Origin: Collimonas fungivorans Ter331
Lineage (GTDB): Bacteria > Pseudomonadota > Gammaproteobacteria > Burkholderiales > Burkholderiaceae_D
Assembly: GCF_000221045.1 (NCBI RefSeq)
Contig: NC_015856.1
Location: forward strand, 124,001 to 188,000
DNA length: 64,000 nt
Reading direction: 5' to 3'
How positions within the stretch are numbered: the first letter of the stretch is position 1; each line of letters begins with the position of its first letter. The notes beneath the pieces are model-generated. The model did no database searches. It had not been told where the DNA came from and was given only the letters and a program-made list of their open reading frames with translations. Both the position numbers and the translations under genes were made by a program. This document shows positions 17,541 to 26,632 of the stretch, one piece after another.

Positions 17541-18299
17541 TCAGGCAGCAAACCCGCCGTCGATAGACAGGCTGGCGCCGGTAATGTAAGCGGCTTCCGG
17601 GCCGACCAGGTAAGCGACAAAGCTGGCGATTTCTTCATCCTTGCCATAACGGCCGACCGGCATCATCGCTTTCAGGGTGGCGGCGAATTCGCTGCCGGCC
17701 GGATTCATTTCGGTATCGACCGGGCCCGGCTGCACATTGTTGATGGTGATGCCGCGCGGACCGAGATCGCGCGCCAGGCCGCGCGTCAGGCCGACCAGCG
17801 CCGACTTGCTCATCGCATAGGGGCCGCCGCCGGCAAACGGCATGCGGTCGGCATTGGTGCTGCCGATGTTGATGATCCTGCCGCCCTCGGTCATGTGGCG
17901 CGCCGCTTCTTGCGTCGCCACGAACACGCTGCGCACATTGATCGCCAGCGTGCGGTCGAAATCTTCCAGGCTGAATTCGGCCAGCGGCGCAATCGCCAGC
18001 ACGCCTGCATTGTTGACCAGGATGTCGAGCCGTCCGAAAGCGGTGACGGCTTGTCCGATTGCCGCCTTGATGGCGTCTGCATCGGCGCTGTCGGCCCGGA
18101 TCGCCAGCGCGCGTCCGCCGGCGGCTTCGATGTCCTTGACGACTTGCATGGCGCGGTCGGCCGAGCTGATATAGGTCAGGGCGACAGCGGCGCCGTTGCG
18201 GGCCAGCCGTTTGGCGATGGCGGCGCCGATGCCGCGTGAACCGCCTTGGATGAAGGCGACTTTGTTGGCAAGCACAGCTGTTTCTTGGTTGATGGCCAT
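17541..18299 (-). CDS. SDR family NAD(P)-dependent oxidoreductase
   Basis: A 252-residue classical short-chain dehydrogenase. The cofactor loop IQGGSRGIGAAIA, the NNAG motif, the catalytic Ser, YAMSKSALVGLTRG with Tyr and Lys, and the C-terminal GASLSIDGGFAA are all present. The start was set at 18299 because AAGGAG lies 7 bases upstream; an in-frame start 33 bases earlier lacks a site. It diverges from a LysR gene that probably regulates it. Confidence 0.94.
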   Translation of the reverse strand: MAINQETAVLANKVAFIQGGSRGIGAAIAKRLARNGAAVALTYISSADRAMQVVKDIEAAGGRALAIRADSADADAIKAAIGQAVTAFGRLDILVNNAGVLAIAPLAEFSLEDFDRTLAINVRSVFVATQEAARHMTEGGRIINIGSTNADRMPFAGGGPYAMSKSALVGLTRGLARDLGPRGITINNVQPGPVDTEMNPAGSEFAATLKAMMPVGRYGKDEEIASFVAYLVGPEAAYITGASLSIDGGFAA

Positions 18300-18436
18300 G
18301 GTATTTCTCCTTGTTGGTTGGGTGTTTGCCATAGTAGCGAACGCCGGGTTGACAAGCGAAGTATCTGCCGATCATTATGTCGTTACTAGCCCCTAATCTT
18401 CATATTCACTTGATACCAAAGGTTTAAAATAAACCC

Positions 18437-19360
18437 ATGGAAACCATGATTGGCATGCAATGTTTCGTCCGCAGCGCCGAGGCCGGCAGCTTTTCAGAGG
18501 CGGCGCGGCGGCTTGGCATGACTTCGGCGGCGGTCGGCAAGAACGTGGCGCGGCTGGAGACCGGACTTGGCGTGCGCCTGTTCCATCGCAGCACGCGCAG
18601 CCTGACCCTGACCGAGGCCGGCGAAAGTTTTCTGCATGAAATCAGGGATGGCCTGACGTCGATCCAGTCCGCCGTCGACAACCTGGCCAGCGCCGGCGGC
18701 CAGCCGGCCGGCGTGCTCAAGGTCAGCATGGGCACAGGTTTCGGCCGTGTCTACATGGTGCCGTTGCTGGCGCCGTTCCTGGAAAAATATCCGGCGATTT
18801 CGCCCGACTGGCATTTCGATAACCGCCAGGTCGACCTGATCGCGCAAGGTTTCGATGCCGCCATCGGCGGCGGTTTCGAACTGCCGCCCGGCGTCGTGGC
18901 GCGCGAACTGGGGCCGGCGCACCGCGTGCTGGTAGCCGCGCCAGCGTATTTCAACGAGCGGCCGGCGCCGGCCTCGCCGGCAGACCTGCACGCATTCGAC
19001 GGCATTTTCATCCGCTCGCCGCAGACCGGGCGGGTGCGGCCGTGGCCGCTGCGCAACGGCAGCAACCAGCAGGCGCCGGTGACGCTGCGTGTGCGCATGA
19101 CCATGAGCGATCCCGAAGCCGCTTGCGAAAGCGCGCAAATGGGCCTCGGCATCGCCCTGGTCAGCGTGCCGAACGCCTTGCCGTTCTTACTTAATAAAAC
19201 CCTGGTGCGCGTGCTGCCGGACTGGTATGTCGACGGCGGCACCTTGTCGCTCTACTTTGCCGCCCAAAAACTGCTGCCGGCCAAGACCCGGGTGTTCGTC
19301 GATTATGTGGTGGAGCATTTCCGGACGCAGGAACTGGCCAGGCATTTTTCGGCGTTTTGA
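18437..19360 (+). CDS. LysR family transcriptional regulator
   Basis: A 307-residue protein. The helix-turn-helix at about 15-45 has GSFSEAARRLGMTSAAVGKNVARLE, followed by a LysR substrate domain (VLKVSMGTGFGRVYMVPLL). It is divergent from the SDR gene with a 137-base gap, the usual target arrangement. Confidence 0.94.
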   Translation: METMIGMQCFVRSAEAGSFSEAARRLGMTSAAVGKNVARLETGLGVRLFHRSTRSLTLTEAGESFLHEIRDGLTSIQSAVDNLASAGGQPAGVLKVSMGTGFGRVYMVPLLAPFLEKYPAISPDWHFDNRQVDLIAQGFDAAIGGGFELPPGVVARELGPAHRVLVAAPAYFNERPAPASPADLHAFDGIFIRSPQTGRVRPWPLRNGSNQQAPVTLRVRMTMSDPEAACESAQMGLGIALVSVPNALPFLLNKTLVRVLPDWYVDGGTLSLYFAAQKLLPAKTRVFVDYVVEHFRTQELARHFSAF

Positions 19361-19437
19361 AAACCTTGGCAGCTTGAGACCAGGCATGAATGGTCGCTGC
19401 CGATATCAGGCTGGCACTCGGTTAGAAATACCGCCTC

Positions 19438-20181
19438 TCATGATTTGGCTTTTTTCTGCAATTTTTTGAACGATTCAGGAGACCAGGGGCGTACCGCCAG
19501 GATCAGGCTGGTGCCAAACCGTTCAGAAAAAGGCAGGCTCAGGTCCTGATGATGCAACGCTGAAAATTCTGCATTTAAACGACGCATGTGATGCTGGACA
19601 ATCATGTTGCTTGCGCGTGAGAGCATGCCGCTGACCATTGTCATTTTTTCGCCCTCGCGGTCGAAGCGCGAATTGAAGAAATCATTTCTTAGCTGTGCGC
19701 GAAAATATTGCTGTATCGGCCCCCCCGGCAGCCAGGTGAAGTCTGGCGCCACCCGCACGCGTATTTTATTGTTGGGCATCAGGTCAATGATGCCCAGCTT
19801 GTCCAGCCGCGCGAGTATGCGTATGCATTCGGCTTTGGAAAAATCGAATACCTCCAGGATTTCTTCTAGCGACCAGTGATTGAGCGCATGCACCGCGATC
19901 AACAGCAATTTCGGATCGGACACCAGTTTGTCTTCCTGTTCTGGCGACAGCTGGGAGGGCGTTGCCGATTCGTGCGCAATCATGCGGGCGAGGTCGCTGA
20001 TCTGTATGTCCAGCAGCATGCATATCTGATCAAACCGTTCTAGCGTAAAGCTTTTTTCTGCAAATACGCGCTTAACGCTGGCTTCGCTCAATCCCAGGCT
20101 TTTTGCCAGCTGCGCATAAGTGATGCCGCGCGCTTTCAGCACATTCTTTAACGCCCCGACCAAGGCTTCTGTTTGCGACAT
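19438..20181 (-). CDS. XRE-type helix-turn-helix regulator with C-terminal sensor-like domain
   Basis: A 247-residue protein. Residues 5-60 are a Cro/CI-type helix-turn-helix (ITYAQLAKSLGLSEASVKRVF, FTLERFDQICMLLD). The remainder includes a winged-helix-like piece (WSLEEILEVFDFSKAECIRILARLDKLGII) and a helical tail. GGCGGAA precedes the ATG. It is divergent from two exported proteins it may control; the effector is unknown. Confidence 0.88.
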   Translation of the reverse strand: MSQTEALVGALKNVLKARGITYAQLAKSLGLSEASVKRVFAEKSFTLERFDQICMLLDIQISDLARMIAHESATPSQLSPEQEDKLVSDPKLLLIAVHALNHWSLEEILEVFDFSKAECIRILARLDKLGIIDLMPNNKIRVRVAPDFTWLPGGPIQQYFRAQLRNDFFNSRFDREGEKMTMVSGMLSRASNMIVQHHMRRLNAEFSALHHQDLSLPFSERFGTSLILAVRPWSPESFKKLQKKAKS

Positions 20182-20389
20182 TTTTTTCCGCCGACTTTAC
20201 TGTGTGGAATAGTATTGTATTTCAATACCTTATTAAATAATATGTGATTCTACCGATTACTTATTTGAATCAGGCGATACTTTTGTTAAAGTCTGCCCGT
20301 CGCTTAATAAAACGATGCAATCGCGGCAAAGCAGCAACGGCAATTGGTTATATCCGGACTTCAATCAACTTATCTCAGGGAAAAATATA

Positions 20390-20800
20390 ATGAAAAAATT
20401 AACGTTACGTCGTGTTGCCGTTGTGCTTTCTTTGTGCGGCGCCTTGGCTGCTAACCAGGCATTTGCACAATCCACCGCCAGCGACATGTCGGCGATATCG
20501 GTGGTGGCTTCGGTTGTAGCTCCGGCTTATTTTATTTCCGAAGGTGGCGAATATCTGGTCAAGGGTGTGGAAGCTTCCGGCAACGGCACGCTCTATGTCC
20601 TGGAAAAAGTCGGCACCGGCGTGCGCGGTTCGGTCACTGTTGCAGCCAATGCCAGCGGCGCGGTGTCGGTCGGCGTGGGCGACATCCTCAGCACCACCGC
20701 GACCGCTGCCGGCATGCTGCTCGTGAGCGCAGGACGGGTATTGGCGATCATTCCTACGGAGCTTGGCAAGTCACTGATGAAAAGCAAAAAAATATCGTAG
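20390..20800 (+). CDS. Small exported hypothetical protein
   Basis: A 136-residue protein with a clear signal peptide (MKKLTLRRVAVVLSLCGALA, cleavage after ANQAFA near 26). The mature part is rich in Ser, Val, Gly and Ala and partly hydrophobic (SVGVGDILSTTATAAGMLLVSAGRVLAIIP in two pieces), ending KSLMKSKKIS. It may associate with the membrane. The ATG at 20390 follows CAGGG. Its product is not recognised. A DUF2145 gene follows by 62 bases, probably on the same transcript. Confidence 0.8.
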   Translation: MKKLTLRRVAVVLSLCGALAANQAFAQSTASDMSAISVVASVVAPAYFISEGGEYLVKGVEASGNGTLYVLEKVGTGVRGSVTVAANASGAVSVGVGDILSTTATAAGMLLVSAGRVLAIIPTELGKSLMKSKKIS

Positions 20801-20862
20801 TTTCTGACGCTGCCTTGGATCATTCTTGGATCACTCCCATTCAATTTTCATGAAAGCGCACC

Positions 20863-21648
20863 ATGTATAAGCGACGTCTGCTAACGGCCCTGGCCGGTTT
20901 GTGTATTTTAGCGCCGGGTCTCGGTTACGCCGGCCAGGCTTGTGAACAAAAGCCGCCGACCGCGGCCATGGTGACGCAAGGGCTGACGCTGGCCCTCAAG
21001 ACTGTCGAGCAGCTCAATGCCAGTGGGGCCGAAGTGGTTATCATCGGCCGTGTCGGCCAGGATCTCAGTAAATATGGGCAGCATTATTCCCACATCGCGT
21101 TCGCTTACCGCGATGGAACGACCTGGAATATCGTACATAAGTTGAATGAATGCGGGACAGCTGTCAGTAATATTTTTGAGCAAGGCATGGGGCAATTTTT
21201 CCTCGACGATCCGTTCAAATTCGAGGATGCCTTTGCGGTGCCCGCGCCAGAGGTGCAGAAGCGGATACTGGCTGTGCTGGTGAGCCGGGACAAGGTGCTG
21301 ACTGAGCATATTCCGCAATACAGCATGCTGGCCTATGCCTGGGGCAACAAGTATCAGCAATCGAACCAGTGGGTGCTGGAGACACTGGCGCTGGCGATGG
21401 AGCCGCAGATAACAAACCGCGAACAGGCCCAGGCATGGCTAAAGTTCAAGGGTTATGAGCCGGCTACGCTGAATATCGGCCCGATGACACGCCTCGGCGC
21501 CCGCATGTTCAAGGCTAACATCGCATTCGACGATCATCCCAACGAAAAGCGTTTCAGCGACAGGATTGAGACGGTTACCGCGGATTCGGTTTTTGATTTC
21601 CTGAAAAAATCCGGACTCGGGATCGGTTATTTCACGGTCAATCTTTAG
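20863..21648 (+). CDS. DUF2145 domain exported protein
   Basis: A 261-residue protein with a signal peptide (LLTALAGLCILAPGLGYA, cleavage near 23). The DUF2145 domain has VVIIGRVGQDLSKYGQHYSHIAFAYRDG and HKLNECGT. The arrangement of conserved Gln, His and Asn recalls NlpC/P60-like folds, but this is only a suggestion. Two mature-region Cys residues (the one in QACEQ and one in NECGT) could pair. It is the second gene of the exported pair divergent from the XRE regulator. Confidence 0.85.
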   Translation: MYKRRLLTALAGLCILAPGLGYAGQACEQKPPTAAMVTQGLTLALKTVEQLNASGAEVVIIGRVGQDLSKYGQHYSHIAFAYRDGTTWNIVHKLNECGTAVSNIFEQGMGQFFLDDPFKFEDAFAVPAPEVQKRILAVLVSRDKVLTEHIPQYSMLAYAWGNKYQQSNQWVLETLALAMEPQITNREQAQAWLKFKGYEPATLNIGPMTRLGARMFKANIAFDDHPNEKRFSDRIETVTADSVFDFLKKSGLGIGYFTVNL

Positions 21649-21708
21649 GCCATACCGAGCAGTTTGCCTGCGCCATGCGGTTGGCAAAGATGGCACGCAT
21701 AGGAGACG

Positions 21709-22593
21709 TCATGTTTCTTTCGCGTCGCCATCGGCATTGCCTAGCAAATCCAGCAATACATCCGCCACATCTGCAGTACGCGCTCCGCGTGCCGCCATAT
21801 CTTCGACAAACTGCCGATACTGTTCCTGAAAGCCGCTTACCGGACTCATGCAATCGGTAACCAGCACCAGCTTTCCGATATGTTGCGGGCCGAAGTAATC
21901 GGCAATATGCTCGGTAGTCGCTTTCACGCAATGGCTGCCCGCTTCGCCTGTGATGTAGATGCAATCGGCCTTGGCCAGGCTGTCCAGGAAAGCCTGGTTC
22001 GATTGCGTCAGTGCGTCGTCCGGGTCGGGCACTTCGGCCTGCACCGCGGAATAGTGCTCGGTCCACGGATTGCTACCCTTGCTGATCTTGGCGACGCTGC
22101 GCAGGGTGCGTTCTTCCCAGCGGTTATAGGCGGAGCGCACATCGGCGTGGACGTTATGTCCCCATGAGCCGATCTCGCAATGGACCGGCCACACCATCAG
22201 CTGGTAACGTCCGGCTGCTTCCAGCTGGTCCAGGTAATGCAGCACCCGCGGCAGCGCAGCCGGCAGGCGCGGCAGATAGCTGCCGGCGCGCACCTCGGCG
22301 GCCGAGATCTGGGTGAACGGCGCGACTTCGCCGCCGGCGGCGCTGGTCCAGAATCCGGGATGGGCGATATCGAGCCGGTGGTGCGAATCGAGCGTGATGC
22401 TGATGGCGCTGATGCCGGCGCCGCCGCGCTTGATCAGGTCGGCCACGCGCAGCATGTCGGCGTGAGCCCCGGGCACCGGCAGCGCTGGCCCCATTCTGCC
22501 GCCGCCGGCCGGATTATCGGGAAGATAGCCGGCAGGCAGGTCGCAAAAATCGTTCTGCGGATCGATGATCAATAGGTGCAGGTTGCGGCGCAT
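21709..22593 (-). CDS. Cysteine hydrolase, isochorismatase/nicotinamidase-like
   Basis: A 294-residue protein beginning MRRNLHLLIIDPQNDFC, placing the catalytic Asp11 of the D-K-C triad. GEAGSHCVKAT near residue 222 carries the nucleophilic Cys, and DSHHRLDIAHPGFW contains the family metal-binding His pair. It is longer than E. coli PncA (about 213), with an insertion between residues 110 and 190. It probably hydrolyses an amide such as nicotinamide; the substrate is uncertain. It follows the HAD-like gene by 39 bases on the same strand. Confidence 0.88.
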   Translation of the reverse strand: MRRNLHLLIIDPQNDFCDLPAGYLPDNPAGGGRMGPALPVPGAHADMLRVADLIKRGGAGISAISITLDSHHRLDIAHPGFWTSAAGGEVAPFTQISAAEVRAGSYLPRLPAALPRVLHYLDQLEAAGRYQLMVWPVHCEIGSWGHNVHADVRSAYNRWEERTLRSVAKISKGSNPWTEHYSAVQAEVPDPDDALTQSNQAFLDSLAKADCIYITGEAGSHCVKATTEHIADYFGPQHIGKLVLVTDCMSPVSGFQEQYRQFVEDMAARGARTADVADVLLDLLGNADGDAKET

Positions 22594-22632
22594 CTGTTTC
22601 TCCGGTGCCGTCTGTATGGCTTATCTGTTTGC

Positions 22633-23112
22633 TTACAGCGCTGCCAGCATGGTTTTCAGCGCGTCCTGCGCCGCCGGATCGCTCAGGCCCAGGCTGCCCT
22701 TGGTTTCCAGCAGGCGGTCGCGGCAGGCGGCCGGCCAGCCGAAGGCATCGTCGTCCAGCGCCAGCCAGCTGGTCGGCTTGCGGCGTTCAACGTCGCGCCA
22801 GACCTGCATGCCGCGCGGCATGGTGTCGAATTCCGCCGGCGTCAGCTTGGGATGGTGGAAGGTGGAGCCGATCACGCGCTCGCGCAGGCTCTCCGAGAGT
22901 TCCTGCCTGGTGGCGTCGAAGCCGAGCGCCCTGACCCAGCTGGTGGAGAGCACGATCTTGACTTCAGGATAGGGCGCCAGCAATTCTTCCAGGATCGGCA
23001 TCCATTCGAAGAATGAGCGGTCCGGGGTGGCGATGTAGAGGCCGCGCTGGCGGTTGCGGATTACCTTGGCGTCGTGCAGGACGCCGTTGTAGTCCAGGTA
23101 GAGAATTTTCAT
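22633..23112 (-). CDS. HAD-like protein with altered DxD motif
   Basis: A 159-residue protein of the HAD_2/Swiss-Army-knife RNA-repair type fold. It starts MKILYLDYNGVLHD, continues IVLSTSWVRALGFD (Thr/Ser motif II) and WLALDDDAFGWP (acidic motif IV). The first motif reads D7-Y-N9 instead of DxD, so the usual general acid/base Asp is replaced by Asn. The enzyme may be a slow or non-phosphatase HAD member. It is co-directional with the cysteine hydrolase. Confidence 0.82.
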   Translation of the reverse strand: MKILYLDYNGVLHDAKVIRNRQRGLYIATPDRSFFEWMPILEELLAPYPEVKIVLSTSWVRALGFDATRQELSESLRERVIGSTFHHPKLTPAEFDTMPRGMQVWRDVERRKPTSWLALDDDAFGWPAACRDRLLETKGSLGLSDPAAQDALKTMLAAL

Positions 23113-23328
23113 AAAACATCAGTCATCAAAGTAGATCGGATTGGTGGCAGGCCGGTCATGGCCGAATCACGCCAAGCATGGGAATGGCGCTATTAGACCA
23201 TCAAGTTTACTCCAAGGGAATCGCGGCGGCGCCCGGATCACGCCGCGGACGGCAAAACGGCGCTCCGCCAGCAGGCTTAAAGCGCTGCGGATATACTCGA
23301 AAACCGCAAGCTGAACAAGGAAGCCGCT

Positions 23329-24336
23329 GTGATCCCAATTTCAATTCTGGACCTGGTCCGTATCCGCCAAGGCAGCGATGCGCGCAACGCGCTCGACCAT
23401 GCGCGCGATCTGGCGTTGCACGCCGAGGGCTGGAACTATCGCCGTTTCTGGATGGCGGAACACCATAATATGCGCGGCATCGCCAGCGCCGCTACCTCGG
23501 TGGCGATCGCCCATGTGGCGGCCGGCACCAGCACCATCCGGGTAGGCGCCGGCGGCGTCATGCTGCCGAACCATGCGCCGCTGGTGATCGCCGAGCAGTT
23601 CGGCACGCTCGCCGCACTGTTCCCGGGCCGCATCGACCTCGGCCTGGGTCGTGCGCCCGGCACCGACCAGATCACTACCCGTGCGCTGCGGCGCGATCCG
23701 GCCAGCGCCGAATCGTTTCCGCAAGACGTGCTGGAACTGCAGGCTTTCCTGGCGCCGGCCGAGCCGGACCAGCGCATCGTCGCCGTGCCAGGCCACGGCA
23801 GCAAGGTGCCGCTATGGATACTCGGGTCGAGCACCTTCGGCTCCCGGCTGGCGGCGGAATTCGGGCTGCCCTACGCGTTTGCCTCGCATTTCGCGCCCGA
23901 TTCGCTGGAAATGGCGCTGCAGCTGTACCGCGCCCAGTTCAAGCCGTCCGAACAGCAGGCCAAGCCGCACGCGATGGTGGGCATCAACATCATCGCCGCC
24001 GATACCGATGCCGAAGCGCGCCGCCTGGCGACTACTCAGCAGATGTCCTTCACCGACATGCATCGCGGCGTGCGCGGCCTGAGCAAGCCGCCCATCGACG
24101 ATATCGAAACCTACTGGTCGCCGCTGGAAAAGGCGCAGGCCTCGCACATGCTGGCGTGTTCTATCATCGGCTCGCCGGAAACCGTGCGCGAAGGGCTGGA
24201 AAGATTCCTGCTGCGCACCGGCGCCGACGAGCTGATGATTGTCTCGGACATATTCGATCACAAGGCGCGGCTGCACTCCTACGAGATCATCGCCGACGTT
24301 GCGCGCGGTGTAGAACCTATCCCAATGTCTATCTGA
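23329..24336 (+). CDS. LLM class (luciferase-like) flavin-dependent oxidoreductase
   Basis: A 335-residue protein starting at GTG with AAGGA 8 bases upstream. IPISILDLV at the N-terminus, [33 protein letters not shown] and [14 protein letters not shown] match the MsnO8/YhbW group of bacterial luciferase-like monooxygenases that use reduced flavin. The C-terminal [12 protein letters not shown] is family-typical. The PLP enzyme gene starts 12 bases after its stop, so the two are likely co-transcribed, possibly around a sulfur compound or modified amino acid. Confidence 0.93.
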   Translation: MIPISILDLVRIRQGSDARNALDHARDLALHAEGWNYRRFWMAEHHNMRGIASAATSVAIAHVAAGTSTIRVGAGGVMLPNHAPLVIAEQFGTLAALFPGRIDLGLGRAPGTDQITTRALRRDPASAESFPQDVLELQAFLAPAEPDQRIVAVPGHGSKVPLWILGSSTFGSRLAAEFGLPYAFASHFAPDSLEMALQLYRAQFKPSEQQAKPHAMVGINIIAADTDAEARRLATTQQMSFTDMHRGVRGLSKPPIDDIETYWSPLEKAQASHMLACSIIGSPETVREGLERFLLRTGADELMIVSDIFDHKARLHSYEIIADVARGVEPIPMSI

Positions 24337-24348
24337 TTTTGCCCTGAC

Positions 24349-25245
24349 GTGCAGTTTCCCAGCCAGCCCTCTCCTTGCCAGCTCCTGCAAAGCACCGCTT
24401 TCCTCGGGCGCGAGGTCTGGGTAAAGCGCGACGACCTGCTGCATCCGGAGGTCTCGGGGAATAAATTCCGCAAGCTTAAATATCAGCTGTCGGCACTAGA
24501 GGGGAAGCAAGCGACGCTGGTAACCATGGGCGGCCCGTGGTCCAATCATCTGCATGCGCTGGCCCACGCAGCTGCCTTGGGCGGCTGGCCGGCGATTGGC
24601 CTGGTGCGCGGTGCGGCAGGGCTGGACAGCGCCACGCTGGACGATTGCCGGCAACTGGGCATGCACATCCAGTTTGTCTCGCGTGAGGACTACCGGCAGC
24701 TGCGCGAGGACCCGCAAGCCTGGCGCCGGCACATCGCCGCTGCCGACGACAGCCATGTCTGGCTGCCGGAAGGCGGTAGTGCGCCGGCGGCCTTGCGCGG
24801 CGTCGCCGAACTGGTGGACGAGTTGAGCACTGAGTTGCTGCCGGATGTGATCATGGTCGCCTGCGGCACCGGCGCCACGCTGGCCGGCATCCTCGCCGGT
24901 TTGCAGGGCCGGGGCCGGGTGGTCGGCATCGCGGTTCTCAAGGATGCCGATTATCTGCACCAGGAGATCGCCCGCTTGCTGCAGGAGGCGGGCTATCCTG
25001 CCTACCAGAATTATGAACTGATCACCGATGCCCATCACGGCGGTTATGGCAAAGCGCCGCCCGAGCTGCGCCAGTTCTGCCGCGAGTTTTCACAGGAATT
25101 CGGCCTGCCGATAGAGCCGGTTTATACGGGCAAGCTGTTTCACGCGCTCAGGCGCTTGCAGCAGGCCCAGGTTTTTCGCGCCGATGAACGGGTGCTTGCC
25201 GTACATACCGGCGGCATGCAAGGAGCACGCGGGTTTATCGGTTGA
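24349..25245 (+). CDS. PLP-dependent ACC deaminase / D-cysteine desulfhydrase family protein
   Basis: A 298-residue fold-type II PLP enzyme starting at GTG. VKRDDLLHPEVSGNKFRKLKY carries the PLP Lys of the ACC-deaminase/D-cysteine desulfhydrase family. GGPWSNHLHALAHAA binds substrate carboxylate, ACGTGATLAG the PLP phosphate, and VHTGGMQG closes the site. Whether it acts on ACC, D-cysteine or another amino acid cannot be read. No ribosome site is evident at the GTG, so translation is probably coupled to the LLM gene 12 bases upstream. Confidence 0.9.
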   Translation: MQFPSQPSPCQLLQSTAFLGREVWVKRDDLLHPEVSGNKFRKLKYQLSALEGKQATLVTMGGPWSNHLHALAHAAALGGWPAIGLVRGAAGLDSATLDDCRQLGMHIQFVSREDYRQLREDPQAWRRHIAAADDSHVWLPEGGSAPAALRGVAELVDELSTELLPDVIMVACGTGATLAGILAGLQGRGRVVGIAVLKDADYLHQEIARLLQEAGYPAYQNYELITDAHHGGYGKAPPELRQFCREFSQEFGLPIEPVYTGKLFHALRRLQQAQVFRADERVLAVHTGGMQGARGFIG

Positions 25246-25249
25246 AGTC

Positions 25250-25519
25250 TCAATAAATCGTATCCCTGCGCGCCTGTTCGCGCGGCTGCACTGAATCGAT
25301 GTAGCCGATGTCGCGTAAAAGGTGGTCGCTCAGTTCGCGCACATTCAGCACATATTTTTGTGGCGCCTCTGCCAGCGACGCTTTTGCTGGCTGTGGCGGG
25401 ATCAGGCGCTGCTGCCACCAGCCGCCAGTACTCTTGACGGCCTGGAACAGGTTACCCAGCAAACCTTGCGGGCGTGGCAATGTTGTCGCGATTTGGTCCG
25501 GTGTCGATACGCAGTTCAT
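25250..25519 (-). CDS. DUF1127-like small protein
   Basis: An 89-residue protein whose C-terminal part (VRELSDHLLRDIGYIDS) matches the DUF1127 motif (LxxLxDxxLxDIGxxR). DUF1127 proteins are small, often Arg-rich regulators linked to RNA and phosphate or carbon metabolism. The longer N-terminus (GGWWQQRLIPPQPAK) is variable. It lies convergent with the PLP enzyme, 4 bases beyond its stop. Confidence 0.78.
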   Translation of the reverse strand: MNCVSTPDQIATTLPRPQGLLGNLFQAVKSTGGWWQQRLIPPQPAKASLAEAPQKYVLNVRELSDHLLRDIGYIDSVQPREQARRDTIY

Positions 25520-25643
25520 GGCAAACTCACAAGTTGGTTGTAGGGAATATTCGCAGCGCTTTCAATACTGGTCAGAATATCCAACCACAGCTACTTAGGG
25601 AAACGACTTGTTCTAACCATCTTGGTCAGCTATGCTTACCATC

Positions 25644-26594
25644 ATGAGCCGACTCCCTTTACATACCCTCCCGGTCTTCCGCACCGCCGCCCGCCTGCAG
25701 AATCTGCGCGCTACCGCGGTCGAAATGCACCTGACCCACAGCGCCGTCAGCCAGCAGATCGGCGTGCTTGAGCAGCAGCTCGGTTTTGTCCTGTTTGAGC
25801 GGCGCGGCCGCCGCATCGTGCTCAACGAAGCGGGCCAGGCGCTGCTGTGCAGCGTCGAGTCGGCGCTGGCACAGCTGGATGTCGGCGTGCTGGCCGCTGC
25901 CGCCACGGCGACCGGCGTTGCGCAGCGGCTGCGGCTGACGGTGATGCCGTCTTTCCTGCAGCGCTGGCTGCTGCCGCGCATGCAGCGCTGGCGCCAGCGC
26001 CATCCCGACATCGCGCTGGAGCTGCATTCCTCGCAGCAGGTGATGGACCTGCAGCGCGACGGTTTCCACGCCGCGCTGCGCCAGGGACGCGGCGGCTGGT
26101 CCGGGCTGAGCGATGAACGTTTGTTCGACAGCCCGCTGGTGGTGGTGGCTTCGCCGGCTACCGCGCGCCGCCTGCAAGGTGGAGGCGCGGCGGCGCTGGT
26201 GCACGAGCCCTTGCTGGGCGATGCCGACCTGTGGGATCTCTGGTTCAGCGAAGCCGGACTCACGGTGAGGACCAATCCGGTGGCCAGTTTCAACGACGCC
26301 GGCCTGATGCTGCAAGCCGCTGAACAAGGTTTGGGCATAGCGCTGGGGCGCGAATTCATGGTGGCCGATGCCTTGCGCGACGGCCTGCTGGTGCAGCTGT
26401 CTGAACAGCGGCTGGCGCCGGACGCCGATTATTCGTCTTATTTCCTGGTCTATCCGCCTTCATTGTGCGACTGGGCGCCGCTGCAGGCTTTGCGCAGCTG
26501 GCTGCACGATGAGGTCTGCGCTTTGCAGGCGTCGGCCGCTGCAGCGGCGGAAGAAACGCCGGCGCGCAAGCCACGCCGCAAGAAAGCGCCGTAG
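25644..26594 (+). CDS. LysR family regulator, GcvA-like
   Basis: A 316-residue protein when started at 25644 (MSRLPLHTLPVFRTAARL), which matches GcvA-type N-termini. An ATG 12 bases earlier is also possible. The helix-turn-helix has LRATAVEMHLTHSAVSQQIGVLE. The effector domain has LRLTVMPSFLQRWLLPRMQRW, and the tail is basic (ARKPRRKKAP). No glycine-cleavage genes are near, so its target is unknown. Confidence 0.92.
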   Translation: MSRLPLHTLPVFRTAARLQNLRATAVEMHLTHSAVSQQIGVLEQQLGFVLFERRGRRIVLNEAGQALLCSVESALAQLDVGVLAAAATATGVAQRLRLTVMPSFLQRWLLPRMQRWRQRHPDIALELHSSQQVMDLQRDGFHAALRQGRGGWSGLSDERLFDSPLVVVASPATARRLQGGGAAALVHEPLLGDADLWDLWFSEAGLTVRTNPVASFNDAGLMLQAAEQGLGIALGREFMVADALRDGLLVQLSEQRLAPDADYSSYFLVYPPSLCDWAPLQALRSWLHDEVCALQASAAAAAEETPARKPRRKKAP

Positions 26595-26632
26595 CAGCAA
26601 TAGCGGCCCGGATTCCTCCAGCTCTCTACATC

